From: Vitis vinifera
Taxonomy: Eukaryota; Streptophyta; Magnoliopsida; Vitales; Vitaceae
Assembly: GCF_030704535.1 (NCBI RefSeq)
Contig: NC_081810.1
Coordinates: 23,226,501 to 23,290,500, forward strand
Direction: 5' to 3'
Length of the DNA stretch: 64,000 nucleotides
The position numbers and the translations under genes are program-made. The notes under the pieces were generated by a model that was not told where the DNA came from, ran no database searches, and saw only the letters and a program-made list of their open reading frames with translations. Shown in pieces: positions 11,628-24,130 of the stretch (position 1 is the first letter of the stretch; every line of letters begins with the position of its first letter).

Positions 11628-13571
11628 ATGACAGCTATTTCAACAAACCCAGTTGTCTCAGTGTTAGACAAATGCAAATCTTTATGTGAATTGCGTCAAA
11701 TTCATGCCCAAATGATCAAAACAAACCTCCTCAATCATCAATTCACTGTAAGCAGACTTATAGCTTTCTGTTCTCTCTCTGGTGTCTCGGGTGGCTTAGA
11801 CTACGCTTCATCGGTTTTTTCTCGGATCCAACACCCCAATTCCTTCATCTTCTTCGCTCTGATTAAGGGTTTTTCTGATACTTCAAACCCAGTGGAGTCT
11901 TTGATTCTTTATGCTCGCATGCTTTCTTGCTTGAATTACTCCAGTGGTGTCGAGTTCTCTATTCCTTCTGTTCTGAAAGCCTGTGGAAAGTTGTTGGCTT
12001 TCGATGAAGGCCGGCAAGTTCATGGTCAAGTGTTGAAAACCCACTTGTGGTTTGATCCTTTTGTGGGGAATTCGATGGTGAGAATGTATATCGATTTTGG
12101 AGAGATTGAATTGGCGAGAAGGGTGTTTGATAGAATGCCTAATAGAGATGTGGTCTCTTGGAATTCGATGATAGCGGGTTATTTGAAAGCGGGTGAGATT
12201 GAGCTGGCTAGTGAGCTGTTTGATGAAATGCCTGAAAGGGACTTGGTTTCCTGTAACGCCATGATTGATGGGTATGGCAAGTGTGGCAGGTGTGAGCTTG
12301 CAGAGAAGGTTTTTGAGACGATGAGTGATAAGGATGTGGTTACTTGGACATCCATGATTTCGGCTTATGTGCAAAATAGATGTCCAATGAAGGCATTAGA
12401 TTTATTTAGGGAAATGTTGAGCTTGGGACTTCGACCAGATGGCCCTGCTATTGTTAGCGTTCTTTCTGCCATTGCTGACTTGGGTTTTGTGGAGGAAGGG
12501 AAATGGCTGCATGCTTATGTATCTATGAATAAGATAGAATTAAGCTCTGGGTTCATTGGATCAGCACTTATAGACATGTACTCTAAATGTGGGTATATTG
12601 AGAATGCATATCATGTCTTTAGAAGTATATCCCATAGGAGAAACATTGGGGACTGGAATTCAATGATCTCTGGCCTTGCAATCCATGGCCTTGCCCGAGA
12701 AGCTCTTGATATCTTTGTTGAGATGGAGAGGATGGATATTGAGCCCAATGAGATTACTTTCTTAGGACTTCTGAGCACTTGTAGTCACGGAGGTTTAGTT
12801 GAAGAGGGTCAGTTTTACTTTGAATCCATGCATGAAAAGTACAAAATTGTTCCCAGAATTCAACACTATGGATGCATGATCGATCTTTTTGGTAGAGCAG
12901 GCCGTCTAGAGGATGCTCTTGGAGTTATACAAAATATGCCCTTTGAGGCTGATCTCTTAGCTTGGAAGGCCATTCTTAGTGCCAGTATGAAGCATGGGCA
13001 CATTGAAATTGGGAAAAGCGCTGCTCTGCGAGCAATAGAGTTGGCCCCAGATGACTCAAGTTCTTATGTTCTCCTCTCAAACATATATGCCAAGGCGGGG
13101 AGATGGGATGATGTAGCTAAAATTAGGTTGATGATGAGACAAAGGGGAGTGAAAAAGATTGCTGGTTGCAGTTCCATGCTTGTTAATGGGAAAGTCCACG
13201 AGTTCCTGTTGGGGAAAGAATTGGACAGTAGCTATAGTGGCCAAGTTCTGGCTAAGATAGCCGAGGTGGTTTCTAGGTTGAAGCTGCAAGGCTACGAACC
13301 TGACCTCACTCAAGTCCTTCTGGACATTGAAGATGAAGGAAAAGAGAGCTTGCTTAACCTCCACAGTGAGAAGATGGCCATTGCGTTCGGACTTATACAC
13401 ATAAACAAGAGTGCTCCTATTCATATAGTGAAGAACTTGAGGGTTTGTTGCGATTGTCATTGCTTTATGAAGTTGGTTTCTAAGGTTTACAACCGGCAAA
13501 TTATCATGAGAGATCAAAATCGTTTCCATCATTTTGAAAATGGTTGTTGCTCCTGCAATGAGTATTGGTGA
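11628..13571 (+). CDS. PPR protein, PLS class with E and DYW domains
   Basis: A 647-residue intronless reading frame, intact from ATG to TGA. Tandem PPR repeats fill roughly residues 30-450 (for example VFDRMPNRDVVSWNSMIAGY). They are followed by E-type motifs and a carboxy-terminal DYW cytidine-deaminase domain (about 553-647). The DYW domain keeps the HxE catalytic motif (HSE, 579-581) and zinc ligands in CCDCH (607-611) and CCSC (near 640-643); it ends in EYW rather than DYW. The PG box at the E/DYW junction is unusual: KKIAGCSSMLVNGKVHEFL where PGCSWIE is typical. Family knowledge: such proteins bind specific organelle RNAs and direct C-to-U editing. A chloroplast or mitochondrial target and site cannot be read from the sequence. 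The start is the only upstream ATG in frame and gives a normal amino end (VLDKCKSLCELRQIHAQMIK). Confidence 0.93.
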   Translation: MTAISTNPVVSVLDKCKSLCELRQIHAQMIKTNLLNHQFTVSRLIAFCSLSGVSGGLDYASSVFSRIQHPNSFIFFALIKGFSDTSNPVESLILYARMLSCLNYSSGVEFSIPSVLKACGKLLAFDEGRQVHGQVLKTHLWFDPFVGNSMVRMYIDFGEIELARRVFDRMPNRDVVSWNSMIAGYLKAGEIELASELFDEMPERDLVSCNAMIDGYGKCGRCELAEKVFETMSDKDVVTWTSMISAYVQNRCPMKALDLFREMLSLGLRPDGPAIVSVLSAIADLGFVEEGKWLHAYVSMNKIELSSGFIGSALIDMYSKCGYIENAYHVFRSISHRRNIGDWNSMISGLAIHGLAREALDIFVEMERMDIEPNEITFLGLLSTCSHGGLVEEGQFYFESMHEKYKIVPRIQHYGCMIDLFGRAGRLEDALGVIQNMPFEADLLAWKAILSASMKHGHIEIGKSAALRAIELAPDDSSSYVLLSNIYAKAGRWDDVAKIRLMMRQRGVKKIAGCSSMLVNGKVHEFLLGKELDSSYSGQVLAKIAEVVSRLKLQGYEPDLTQVLLDIEDEGKESLLNLHSEKMAIAFGLIHINKSAPIHIVKNLRVCCDCHCFMKLVSKVYNRQIIMRDQNRFHHFENGCCSCNEYW

Positions 13572-14399
13572 ACCCCTAGTATGCCGCACTGAAAGTATAC
13601 TTCTACAACTGAAATTTATTGGTCCCAATCTTCATCACAGATTGTGGATGCTACTCAGAAGTTTAAAGTTGGTCTGAGAAGTTATTGTACTCAAATAAAA
13701 TCTAGTCAGGTGGGACTGGTGAACTTCTATGGCCCAAGCCTGGCCTTGATGATAGGAGTCTAAAAGATTTGGCCCACTTAAATAGAAAAATCTTTGGTCC
13801 GTTTTCTAAAACTTTAAAATTGATGTTCCTCTTACAAATAGTGGTAAACTTCAAAAAAAGATTATTGCTTGAATTTATTCAAAAAAAAAACTGATAAATA
13901 CCATGGCCCACCTAAACATCAAACATTGGGCCAAGACCATTGGGCCTGGCCGGTGGATGGTCCTTGGGGCCTGCCTTAATTGTGGATGCCCCCACTTTGA
14001 GAGTAGAGACCGATGTTAACTAACGATATTTTAATATACGGTGTTGAATGTTGGACAACGGTAACAAAAACGGAAGGGTGAATTCACTCTTTATCATGAC
14101 TGGTTCACAAAACGATATATAGAGAATCCAGACTTTGTAGAAATGGAGAATTACACGGGATTTTGATGCATAGAATTGCACATGTAGGGTGTTAAAAGAA
14201 AAGCAAACAAAAAAGGGAAAAATTGGGCAGCGCTCTTCCTAATAAATAAGCGTGAAGCACATGGGCGATGCATTGTTGCCGGAAAATTGTAATTGTTTCG
14301 ATGTGGGACCACGCCTATGATCTAATCTCATAGATGAGTGTGTGGGAGAGTGAGAAATGTAGTTGTCCAGCAGCAGGAAGAAACAGTAGACTGTAGAGC
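13572..14399. other. Intergenic region between PPR and ABH1
   Basis: No gene seen. The first part should be the PPR 3' untranslated region; I saw no clear polyadenylation signal. A GC-richer palindromic patch lies near 13925-13965. The final 150 bp should hold the ABH1 promoter, but no convincing TATA box was found. Confidence 0.4.
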
Positions 14400-15850
14400 A
14401 GCACCGGCCATACTCCCATAGCTGATCAGTGGTCATCATACCACAACACCCAAGACGCTTCCCCCAGGTGGGTTTTCATTTTTTCTTTTTCTTTCTGTAT
14501 GAACCCTGGTTTTCGTTTACTGGTTTATGGGGGTTGCTTGGCTTTTTTTTTTTTTGCCTCTTTTTCCCCCAAAGGGATTGATTAATGCAAATTCTACCCT
14601 CTTTCTGCTCCTCTTTGTGCTAATATTATTGGGTTCTCTCTATTTTCTTTCTTTAAAGATATATATATATTTTTTTGGTCCTAATTTCTTGGTGGATGTT
14701 ACACTCTACATGAAGTTGAGCGACTCTTAGGAAATTACTGGTGAAGATGTTGAATCTTGATATGGATTCGTAATTTTGGGATAAATTTGCTTGTATCTTA
14801 TCCCTTCTTGTGAAGATCATTTAATGCATTATTTTATGGCCCTCAATGAAGGATAGGAGATTCTGATTAAGTTTTCTCCCCCTAAAATTTCTTCATACCA
14901 AGTCTTAAACACGGGTAAAAAGAGCTTTTGTTCTGCAAATTAACCTGTTCACCAGACACTAATTTCATGAATTTGAGTTTGGTTGGTGTAAGGCTTTATT
15001 AATTTAGCTGGATTATCATGAACTTTAAAGTTTGTGTCATGTGTTAGAACTATAAACTGGAATTCAAATGAACTCAAAAGCCTTATGCAAGCTTATTTTA
15101 GTTGGCTACATGAGGCCATATTTTCGTATTGCTTTATTTAGGAGCATACATTAATAAATCAAGGGCTACTATGACTTCAAATTGCTTTGACCCACATTTT
15201 CATTTTTGCTCTTCTTGTCTTTGTGGTGCCCTCACCTAGAAGCAGATTAATCCTCTAACTGGTTTAGTTATTGGTCTTCCCTACCCTACACATTACCACT
15301 ATATTGTCCTCAATTTATGCTACCTCTATTATCTGTCAAATTTATTGTTTCTAGCTCTCTCCTCCTGCCTTGCACTTTAACCATTTCAACACCCTTGTCT
15401 AGGCTAAAATGCTTTACAAGTTTTCTGTTTCTTAATTGTATCATTAGAGAAAATAAATTACAGTTACGTTCTAGCAAACACCTTATGGATGATTGTTCTA
15501 AGAGACTTAGGATCCTCGCTCTTGGGTATCTATCATAAGAACCTTAATTCCATAGTTTTGTTTCTTAATCTATCCTAAAACATGTTTGTGCCCTCTTGTT
15601 CAATGAAATTAGAGTTCAATTTCTTTCTTCTTCTTTTTTTCTTTTTTTTCCTTTTTTTTCTTTGGTTTTTACAAGATGTGATTATCCACTGTCATAAAAT
15701 TGGGAAAAGTTTGTTGGTAGGAGAAAAATAGCAGATTGAGGAGTTGAAGTCCTTCTATTGTTGAATTAAACTGATTAATCATCTGGTGTATCTTTTCCTT
15801 TATCTAGTTCATGAACTCTGATATGATGCTATGGTAGGGTTTTTTTTCAG
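14400..15850 (+). other. ABH1 5' untranslated exon and 1.38-kb leader intron
   Basis: A probable leader exon ends at 14467 (CCCCCAG|gtgggt) and the intron runs to 15850 (ttttttcag), two bases before the start codon. The layout is copied in the paralogues: ABH2 has TTCAG|gtggg at 21776 and ggtcag at 21870, and ABH4 has CTCAG|gtgagc near 26861 and cttcag at 26947. Each intron ends two bases before the ATG. The 5' end of the exon is a guess. Confidence 0.55.
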
Positions 15851-15852
15851 CA

Positions 15853-18800
15853 ATGTTTGTCCCTATAGCAGTGGCTGTGGTGGTGGGTGTTCTTGGTTGG
15901 GCTTATCAGGCAACTAAGCCTCCCCCTCCAAAGATATGTGGGTCACCAGATGGTCCTCTTGTTACTTCACCAAGAGTCAGGCTTAGCGATGGGAGGCATT
16001 TGGCATACAGAGAGACAGGAGTTTCCAAAGAAGAGGCTAAGTACAAGATTATTGTCATTCATGGGTTTGACAGCTCCAAAGACTTGAATTTACCTGCATC
16101 TCAAGTATAACAATGAGCTAACTCCACTTATTAATTGCCAACCACATTATATTCTGTTCTTAAATTATGGTTGTTACTCTGTTTACACTTCACAGATATG
16201 GAATAATAGCACTAGGTTGTGATATTATGGTGGGTGGACATTAATTTAAGGATCAGCCACATTGAGGAATGGTATGAAAAACCATAGAAGAATTCTATCT
16301 GGAAGTGGTGGACTTTACTAATGAAAATAAATACCGGCTTGCAATTGAGACATCATGTGAATTGAAATTTAAGAACCAAGTTTATTTGTAGGCATCCTTG
16401 TGTAGGAACGAGCTATGATATTCAATCAGATCATGCTATTACTAGTAGTAGAATGTGATACATGAAAAAAATTTATGATAATATCATAATACTAATTTAA
16501 ATTATCTTATAAATGTGATCGAATGAGAATGGCAGAGTTTGAGAAGATTTATTAGTGCAACATGAGGTTGATTTAATGGCTGAGGTAGAATACGTAACTA
16601 AATGCTAGTATCATAGTTGGTTGAATTAATGTGTTTCCTAAGATGCTTTTTGTGAGTGGTCTTAATTTCTGGCAAATGCTTTTTGTGAAACTGGTTTAGC
16701 TTGAAAATTATGGAAGAGGGAATGATTTGAGTATTGTAAATCATAAGTTGTGATATTGTGAGGATATCATGGTGGGTTCTAAGAAGATTGGAGCAAATAA
16801 AAATAGCTACTTGAAAAGGTTAGGAAGAGTCTTTTTATACTATTTAAGGGTGTGTTTGGTACATAGGAATAGGAATGGAGGTGAATCAAAATCCCTACAA
16901 AAGGGGGTTTTTGTTTTTATGATAATGATTTTTTATTCCTATTCCTATTTCTAAAAAGTAATCCAAATGCAGTAATGAATGAGAAATGAAATGAAATTCT
17001 CATTCCTATTACCACATGCCAAATGCATCCTATGTGTTTAATGAAAGCAGTGGTATTGCAGAAATTGAGAGGTAGCATGGTAAAAGATGCTATTTTAACC
17101 GTGAATGAGGCCTCTGACATGAGTATGAGGAGTGCTTTAGCTGGTGGACAAGCGAGTTGAACATGGAGAAAGCATATACACTTGCTAACTAGGATTTCCT
17201 CCTTTTGCCTTTTTCTTCTAATGGTATTAGGGTTGGGTGGATTAAATGTTTTGTCTTCTCAGTATTTGATAGGAATCCAAATAGGTTTATTTAAGGGGTC
17301 TAAGGACCTGTGGTAGGGGGGGTTGATTTTCCACTTTTCTTTATTGTCATAATGCAGGCTCCTAGTAGGTTGGTGGCAAAGACTGTGGAAGGTGGTTTCA
17401 TTTAAGGCTTTCAGGTTGGTTTGAGGGATGGTGAAGGGTTTTGTATTTTTGGCTTTCTATATGCTCTGATTATGCCCTGCTTTTTGTTGGGCAAATATAG
17501 AACAACCAAGGTATCATAAATTCATCATTTTCTGTTTCAAGGTTCTACCAGGTCTGAAGGTTAAACTGGATAAGACTGATCTGATTTCTTTAGCTACTTT
17601 GGGTTGCAAAAAGAGAGATTACTTACTGCTTATCTAGGGTTCTGTCTGGAGACATTCTCAAAGACTAAGGCAGTTTGCAACTGAGTGCTGGAGAGGCTTG
17701 AGAGGAGAGTAACTCATTGGAAGCTACCATACATTTATTAAGAGCATTTTATTGTTCTTTCCATTGCTTTTTCTCTACCTTTTCAATTCTGGCTTCAGTA
17801 TGTTATTGGCTGGAAAGGATGTAGAGCATTATCCCTAAGTGCAGTTAGGGTAGGAGAAAAAGATCCATCTGGTGAATTGAGGGATTGGGTGATTTCCAAA
17901 TTGACAAAGGGGGAGCTTAAGGGTAAGAATTTTAGGCTTGCTCAATAAAGTTCGGCTTGGAATGTGGTTGTGGAGATTGGCAGTTGAAAGGGCTGTCTAC
18001 AGAAAAGGGTGGTTTTCAAAAAATATGGAATTGAAGTAGGAGATTGCTTCACAGGTTTGGTAAGGGGTCTTCAAGGAAGGGGTTATCATGAGAAGGCATA
18101 AGGGCCAGGGCAAAGTTCCCCAGACTAGTCTACTTTTCTCTAAGTAACCAGTAAATGGTGAAATCTTGGCATAATGGTTGGTGTAGAGACCGCTCTCTAA
18201 AGATGATATTCCCAGACTTTTTAGAATTGCCCTCAAAATATAGTTCTCTTTTTTCTCTCTATCTCTCTCTCTCTCTTTTTTCTTTTTTTAAATATTTGGA
18301 GGATTGTTGTCAGTCAGGGGCTGAAGGGCATTGGAATGATGTGTCTTTTTATGGAGTTTATCTGCAGTGTTTCATCTTCTTGGATTGAGGAGGATGGGAC
18401 AAGTGGACGGTGGGTTTCAAAGAGAGGCAATTTTTGGTAAAATCCTACTTTGTGGTGCTGTTGTCAAGATAAAATGGCCATTTCCCAGTGTCCAAGAGAA
18501 GAACTGTGGCTTCCTAAAAATAGCCTTCTTTGTTTGCTCAGCAGTATGGAGAAGATTTTGACTTCCAATAACTTGAAGCAGAGGATGAGCTTGATTAAAT
18601 GGTGTTATAAGTGCATATTGAGTGAAAAGCCTATACACCAGCCCTTTATTCATTGTCTGGATGCTTGGGATATGTGAGCACTTCTCTATGCCTTATTTGG
18701 GGTTATTAGGCACTTCTAAGATTTATGAAGGAGGTGTTAGCAAGCTGACAAAATAAATTCATTAGCAGAAATAGAACAAGAATGGAAGACAATGCATTTT

Positions 18801-20558
18801 GTTATCAGCAGGGAGCATTTGGAAGGGAGAGGAATTACGGAATATCTGAGGGGATTCAAACTAGGAAACACAAGCTTAAAGCAATTGTTTTGGGATCCCT
18901 ATCCAAGTATGGATGATGTTTGCTTAGCCAGAAGTGTTCACTTTTCTGATTGCATTGATAGTATGTGGTGTTGAGGGTTTTAATTGAAGCTTAATTTTCT
19001 TTGATTAGAGCCTTGTCTAGGCTGTTTCTTTTGATGCCTTCTATTTCTGTTTCTTTTTTCTCTTTTCTTTTTATATTATGGGCATTTTCTATAGCCTCCA
19101 TGTACTTAGGTTCACTCTTATTGACGCTTTTGTGTGTAGTTATCTCTACCTATAAAAAAAAATAGAAATTGATATGCCATAAAAGTTTGATGCTGTTTAT
19201 AATTAAATGATAAAGACTAAGTAATGCATAGATAGTCAAGTGGAACAGGAGATTGGATATACCAAAATAAAATTCAGGAAATAGTATAAAACAAAACAAT
19301 CTAAGTAATTAGGACATGTGCTGTTTACTGCTTAGCATGCCTGCATCTTGTCATTTAGCATTTTTGTTTCTTTCCCTCATCTTCCTTGGCAGAAGTGGAA
19401 GGCCTTGTACATATCTCAGTTGAATATGCTATGAAATATAGTAAATTTCAACCATGTATTGATCTGCAGGAACTTATAGAGGAGCTAGGGATCTATTTCC
19501 TCTTTTTTGACAGAGCAGGTTATGGAGACAGTGATCCAAATCCAAAGCGCTCAGTAAAGAGTGAAGCATTTGATATTCAGGAACTAGCCGACAAGTTGCA
19601 GATTGGGTCCAAGTTCTATGTGCTTGGAGTCTCAATGGGAGCTTACCCTATTTGGGGTTGCCTAAAGTACATTCCAAACAGGCATGATGCTCCAACCATA
19701 GGCTTCACGGTTTTTTTTTTCCCTTCTTTTGGGATTGCCAGTGCTTGTTGTTCATCTATTACTGGCACAATATTTGCAGATTGTCTGGAGCTGCCCTGGT
19801 AGTACCATTTGTACACTACTGGTGGCCTTGTTTTCCTTCCCAGCTAGCAAAAGAGGCCTTCAAGACATTGTGTGTGCAGGACCAGTGGGTATTTCGGGTT
19901 GCATACCATGCCCCATGGTTGTTCTATTGGTGGATGACTCAAAAATGGTTCCCTTCATTGAGTATCATGGCAGGGAACATGTCAATTTTCAGCCAGCCCG
20001 ATTTAGAGATGTTGAAAAAGTTGTCAGAAATCCCATCTGCTGGTCAGGTACGTAACATCTCCCATGCACTGTTAGTTTATCACATTATATGGATGAAGTG
20101 CTTCAAACATTTTCTCTAGGCTTCATTTGGATACACTCCCAATTTTTTGTTTTTATTAAACGGCAACCCATCTTTAGTATTATTCACTCGATGCGTAAAG
20201 TCTTGCAGATTGTAAAAACCAAAGCAGTTTTCAGTTGGTAATGGCCAGTCGATGCCTTTGATTTCAGGAAAAGATACGACAACAAGGTGTTCATGAATCT
20301 CTGCATCGAGACATTATGGCTGGTTACTCAAAATGGGAATTTGATCCCCTGGATATAAACAACCCTTTCCCTGATAATGAGGGGTCTGTCCACATTTGGC
20401 AAGGTTATCAAGACAAAATCATACCTTATAAGCTAAACCGGTATATTTCAGAAAAGCTTCCATGGATTCGATATCATGAAGTTCCTGAGGGGGGGCATTT
20501 ACTCATCTTTGATCAGAAGACCTGTGAAGACATCTTAAGGGGGCTTTTGCCTGGCTAA
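15853..20558 (+). CDS. Alpha/beta-hydrolase fold protein (ABH1)
   Basis: Coding exons 15853-16104, 19470-19681, 19780-20047 and 20268-20558 join to 340 codons plus stop. An amino-terminal hydrophobic anchor (about residues 2-18, PIAVAVVVGVLGWAY) is followed by a proline-rich PPPPKICGSP segment and then the fold. The oxyanion HG motif reads VIHGFDSSKD, the nucleophile elbow GVSMG (VLGVSMGAYPIW), the acid is probably the Asp in IWQGYQDKIIP, and the histidine lies in EGGHLLIF. All triad residues are present. The substrate is unknown; plant members are membrane-associated hydrolases of uncharacterised activity. The third coding junction needs a GC donor (CAG|gcatga at 19682). The second intron is 3.4 kb because of a LINE and a MITE. 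The start is supported by ABH2 and ABH4, whose first coding exon is also exactly 252 bp. Confidence 0.85.
16848..17031. mobile_element. MITE-like element in ABH1 intron
   Basis: A 184-bp segment with imperfect inverted ends: GGGTGTGTTTGGTACATAGG on the left, and on the right a stretch whose complement starts AGGATGCATTTGGCATG. Both continue into AATAGGAATG. The TGTTTGG-type ends suggest a hAT-like MITE. No clean 8-bp TSD was found, so the class is uncertain. Confidence 0.55.
17040..19162 (+). mobile_element. 5'-truncated, degenerate L1 LINE in ABH1 intron
   Basis: Translating across frames shows the back half of a plant L1 ORF2: RT (EGGFI*GFQVGLRDGEG, then KVKLDKTDLISL), a post-RT segment (WHNGWCRDRSLKMIFPDF near 18165-18230), and a carboxy-terminal zinc-binding RVT region (near 18480-18700). 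It ends in a tail at about 19145-19162 (acctataaaaaaaaa) that looks like a LINE 3' end. Frames are broken many times. It has the same orientation as ABH1 and accounts for most of the 3.4-kb intron; the matching intron is about 1.0 kb in ABH2 and 0.56 kb in ABH4. Confidence 0.8.
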
Positions 20559-21740
20559 GCTCCATTTTTACTGTATGAGGCCAAGTTCTGTAATAAACTG
20601 CATGCATAACATGCATCTGCAACTCTTGTAGACTGCTTCAGTAACAATATTGAAATAACAGTAAGACCAGCTTGTGGTCTGAGCTTAATTATCCATTGTG
20701 ACATTCCTATACTTTTTTTAATTCTTTGATAACATTCTAGTCTAACCAATCTCATCATCTGGGTCTAGAAAATAAGCTTGAACCGATATCAAAGATTCAA
20801 AAGTTTGACTTCATGTTTGGTTGAGCAGGTGAGCAGGTCTAGAAAATAAGCTTAACCAGTTCCACTTAAGGGCTCCCATTTATTCATGTGTTTTTCAAAC
20901 TTGTTTTGAAAAATTATTTTTAAATTAGAAGAACAAAAAAAAAAAAAAAAAATACTTGTTTGGATTATTGTTTTGAAAAATGATTTTTGTAAAAAAATTG
21001 CAAATTCAATTTATATAATATTAATTAAATTTAATTCGTCTTTAAAAAAAAAACATTTTTTAGTTATAAATAAATAAAAATATATATAGTTTTTAATAAA
21101 ATATGAAACCTAATGTTATAATAAAATCATAAATTATATTCTTTATTAAGAAAATAAATACTACAAAATATGGTTACTAACATCTCCATAAAGTATAAGA
21201 ATTTAATATAATTTTTAAATATTCCAAAATACTAAAATGGATTAAAAGAACTACTTTGAAAGTTAGGTGAAAGAAGATTGATTTTTCTTTCTTTCTTTCT
21301 TTCTTTCTCTTGGTATGCACACAAAACAATATCTACACCACCATGTTTTTTCATAACTGCCGTTCTGCCATTTCAACTTCAACTACTTGGTCCTAACTCC
21401 CTTACAATGAAACAGGGATTTTGAATTTCAGAGCACTGGTGCAGCTAACTTCAACAACACTCAAAACTTGTAGTTGGGGTTGACTTGTGCTCCCCCCACC
21501 TACCGTCACTCCCCGCACAGCCCAAGAGAGAATTCAATTATTTTCGTAATTGGTTATTAAATTTTCAGCTTTACATTTCATGAACTGTTTGAACTTGCAG
21601 AAAGTTTTTATTTCTTCCTTTTCTACACTCAAAGAAAGGCTGATAGTCAGGTACCAGCTAGAAGTCAGAAAATGATCTTATGACTGCTCCAAGGCTCTTT
21701 CTATAATAAGCCCCCTTCACCCCCCAGAAAAGTAATTGTA
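20559..21740. other. Intergenic DNA between ABH1 and ABH2
   Basis: No gene seen. It holds a repeated 16-base phrase (tctagaaaataagctt near 20765 and 20837), an A-run at about 20935-20951, an AT-rich block at 20890-21240 and a TTTC microsatellite at about 21285-21308. The last 200 bp probably include the ABH2 promoter. Confidence 0.45.
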
Positions 21741-21872
21741 AATTTCTGTAGAGAGCAAGGAGCAGTGATATTCAGGTGGGTTCATTTGTGGGAATTTTCA
21801 TCATTTCCCCTTTGTTGTATATATCTACAATGCTTAGGTGTTCATTGGTTTTTGATTTAATTTTGGTCAGGG

Positions 21873-24130
21873 ATGCTGGCTGTGGCAGCTCTGGTGCTGG
21901 GGGTGGGTGTTCTGGTATGGGCATATCAAGCAGTGACCCCTCCGCCTCCAAAGATATGTGGCTCTCCGAATGGCCCGCCTGTTACTTCACCAAGAATCAA
22001 GCTCAGTGATGGAAGGTATCTGGCTTACAAAGAGAGAGGCGTTCCTAAGGAACAGGCCAAATATAAAGTCATCCTCGTTCATGGCTTTGATAGCTCCAAA
22101 GACATCTATTTGCCATTATCTCAGGTACACCTCTACGCCCACCTGTCTCTTTCATTTTCATGTGCATAAAGGACTGACAAGGATTGGACATTCAAAGTAA
22201 ATCTGTACATGCAGCCGCATAAGAGACCCAATCATACAATCAATCTTTAATAATATATGTCTTTTAACTATTTCTTTTGAAAATCAATTCATGTTGAATT
22301 ATCATTAGCTCTTATACCAATTCTTGGATTAGGCTTTAACAATCTCATCTGAAACCAATTAGTGCTCATCGAGAGTAGGTCAAACTTTTTATGGTATTAG
22401 ACCTCACATCCTGTTGGTTTGTTTTAAGAGTGATCATCAAGATGATTCATCATCGCACTTAAGAACAGTATTGTTGTACCTCTACAATTAGGATGTATTA
22501 TCCAATGGACTACTAGCACATGGGAGAATCGAACTAAAAATGCATTTTGGTGGTTATCCTTGCCTAAAAGGAGATCTTAAGTTTCCTTTGCAAATTTCAA
22601 CAGTTCTCTTATCCTGTTAGCAGAAAATTGCTGAAGTTTTATAAATTATACAAAAGTTACAGTGAACAGTGTTGAAGATTAAAGATAACTGTTTGCTGAA
22701 ATTTTGGGTGTACTAAAGAGAATATTGGTTAATACATAGTTGTGTATTGCTAAGGAAAAACTTCTAGTGTTTTCACATACGATGTATCTAGTCTGTAAAC
22801 ACTGCTTGGCCCTGAATTTCATAGCACAGACAGGCATTCAGGCAGGTCTGAATCCAAACCTGGATCGTTCCCTAGAGCTTGGAGCTGATTTAGGTTGGGG
22901 TTGCTGAAAAAAAAAAAAATCTCAGTTGGGCATAGGATGCAGAGATATCAAGTGAGGAAGGGTTTGGGGAGGAGTGGGAGAAGGGAGTCAAGCATAGTCC
23001 CAAGGACAGGCTATCTTTCAGGTCATTAATAAGAAGTTATGGACAAAAATCTGTCACAAATACACTTATTAAGAGCATAGTAATTGCAGAGTCATGGACT
23101 ATGAAGATTAACCAATAAAAATTTTGATTTTGGCATGCAGGATCTGATTGATGAGCTGGGTCTATACCTTGTGACATATGACAGAGCTGGGTACGGAGAA
23201 AGTGATCCAAACCCAAAGCGGTCAGTGAAGAGCGAAGCATTCGATCTGCAGGAACTTGCTGATCAGTTAGAGCTAGGCCCCAAGTTTCATGTGATTGGGA
23301 TCTCCATTGGAACTTACAGCATTTGGGCTTGCCTCAAATACATACCACACAGGCATGTCTTTCCCCATGTTCTTAGCATTATGTTCATATTTTTTGAGAA
23401 TCAATGAATCAGAAAACTTGTTTGAACCTTGGCTGTAGGCTGGCTGGTGTGGCTCTAGTAGTTCCTGTCATCAATTACTGGTGGCTATCTTTTCCTTCAG
23501 AACTCTTCTCCAAGAACTACAAGAAACAATTGGCCAGGGATCAATGGAAGCTTGGCATTGCACACTATACTCCTGGACTAACATACTGGTGGCTGACCCA
23601 GAAGTGGTTCCCTTCATCATCCATCTTGGAGAGACACCCAATAATTTTCAGCAAACAAGATGTAGAAATCATACAGACAATATCAAAGATTCCAATGCCA
23701 GATGAGGTAACTTCTTTCTCTTTTATTCTCTTGAAAAACAAAAATTGGGTTCCCATCATCATTAATCCTGATGTTGTGATGATCTAATGTTTTGAAATTA
23801 CAGCATAAGATACGACAACAAGGTGTTTATGAGTCCCTTCATCGAGACATAATGGTGCATTTTGGAAAGTGGGATTTCGACCCAATGGAACTGAAAAATC
23901 CCTTCCCTAACAATGAGGGATCTGTTCACCTCTGGCAAGGCCACAAAGACTCGCTCGTGCCATTTGAAATGCAACGATACCTCGCCCAGAAGCTACCTTG
24001 GATTCAGTATCATGAACTCCCTGATAGTGGCCACTTGATCATTCATCACAACAAGCTGTGTGAAGCCATCTTCAGGTCACTTTTGCTAGGAGAAGAATGC
24101 TCTGTCTCCCAAAATGGTGTTCCACATTGA
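21873..24130 (+). CDS. Alpha/beta-hydrolase fold protein (ABH2)
   Basis: Coding exons 21873-22124, 23141-23352, 23439-23706 and 23804-24130 give 352 codons plus stop. Exon lengths 252, 212 and 268 equal those of ABH1, so this is a tandem duplicate. A hydrophobic amino end (LAVAALVLGVGVLVWAYQ) precedes PPPPKICGSPNG. The oxyanion motif is VHGFDSSKD, the nucleophile elbow GISIG (VIGISIGTYSIW), the probable acid is the Asp in LWQGHKDSLVP, and the histidine is in SGHLIIHH. The third junction uses a GC donor (CAG|gcatgt at 23353) with a normal AG acceptor at 23438. A leader exon ends at 21776. The carboxy end extends about 12 residues beyond ABH1. Membrane anchoring and hydrolase activity are inferred from the family; the substrate is unknown. 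Confidence 0.87.

Noticed and set aside
11883..12374. A 163-codon minus-strand reading frame inside the PPR gene
   Set aside because: It is antisense to a well-supported PPR coding region, has no recognisable motif and is explained by codon bias of the real gene.
13077..13628. A 183-codon minus-strand reading frame over the DYW region
   Set aside because: Shadow of the PPR-DYW frame; its protein has no family features.
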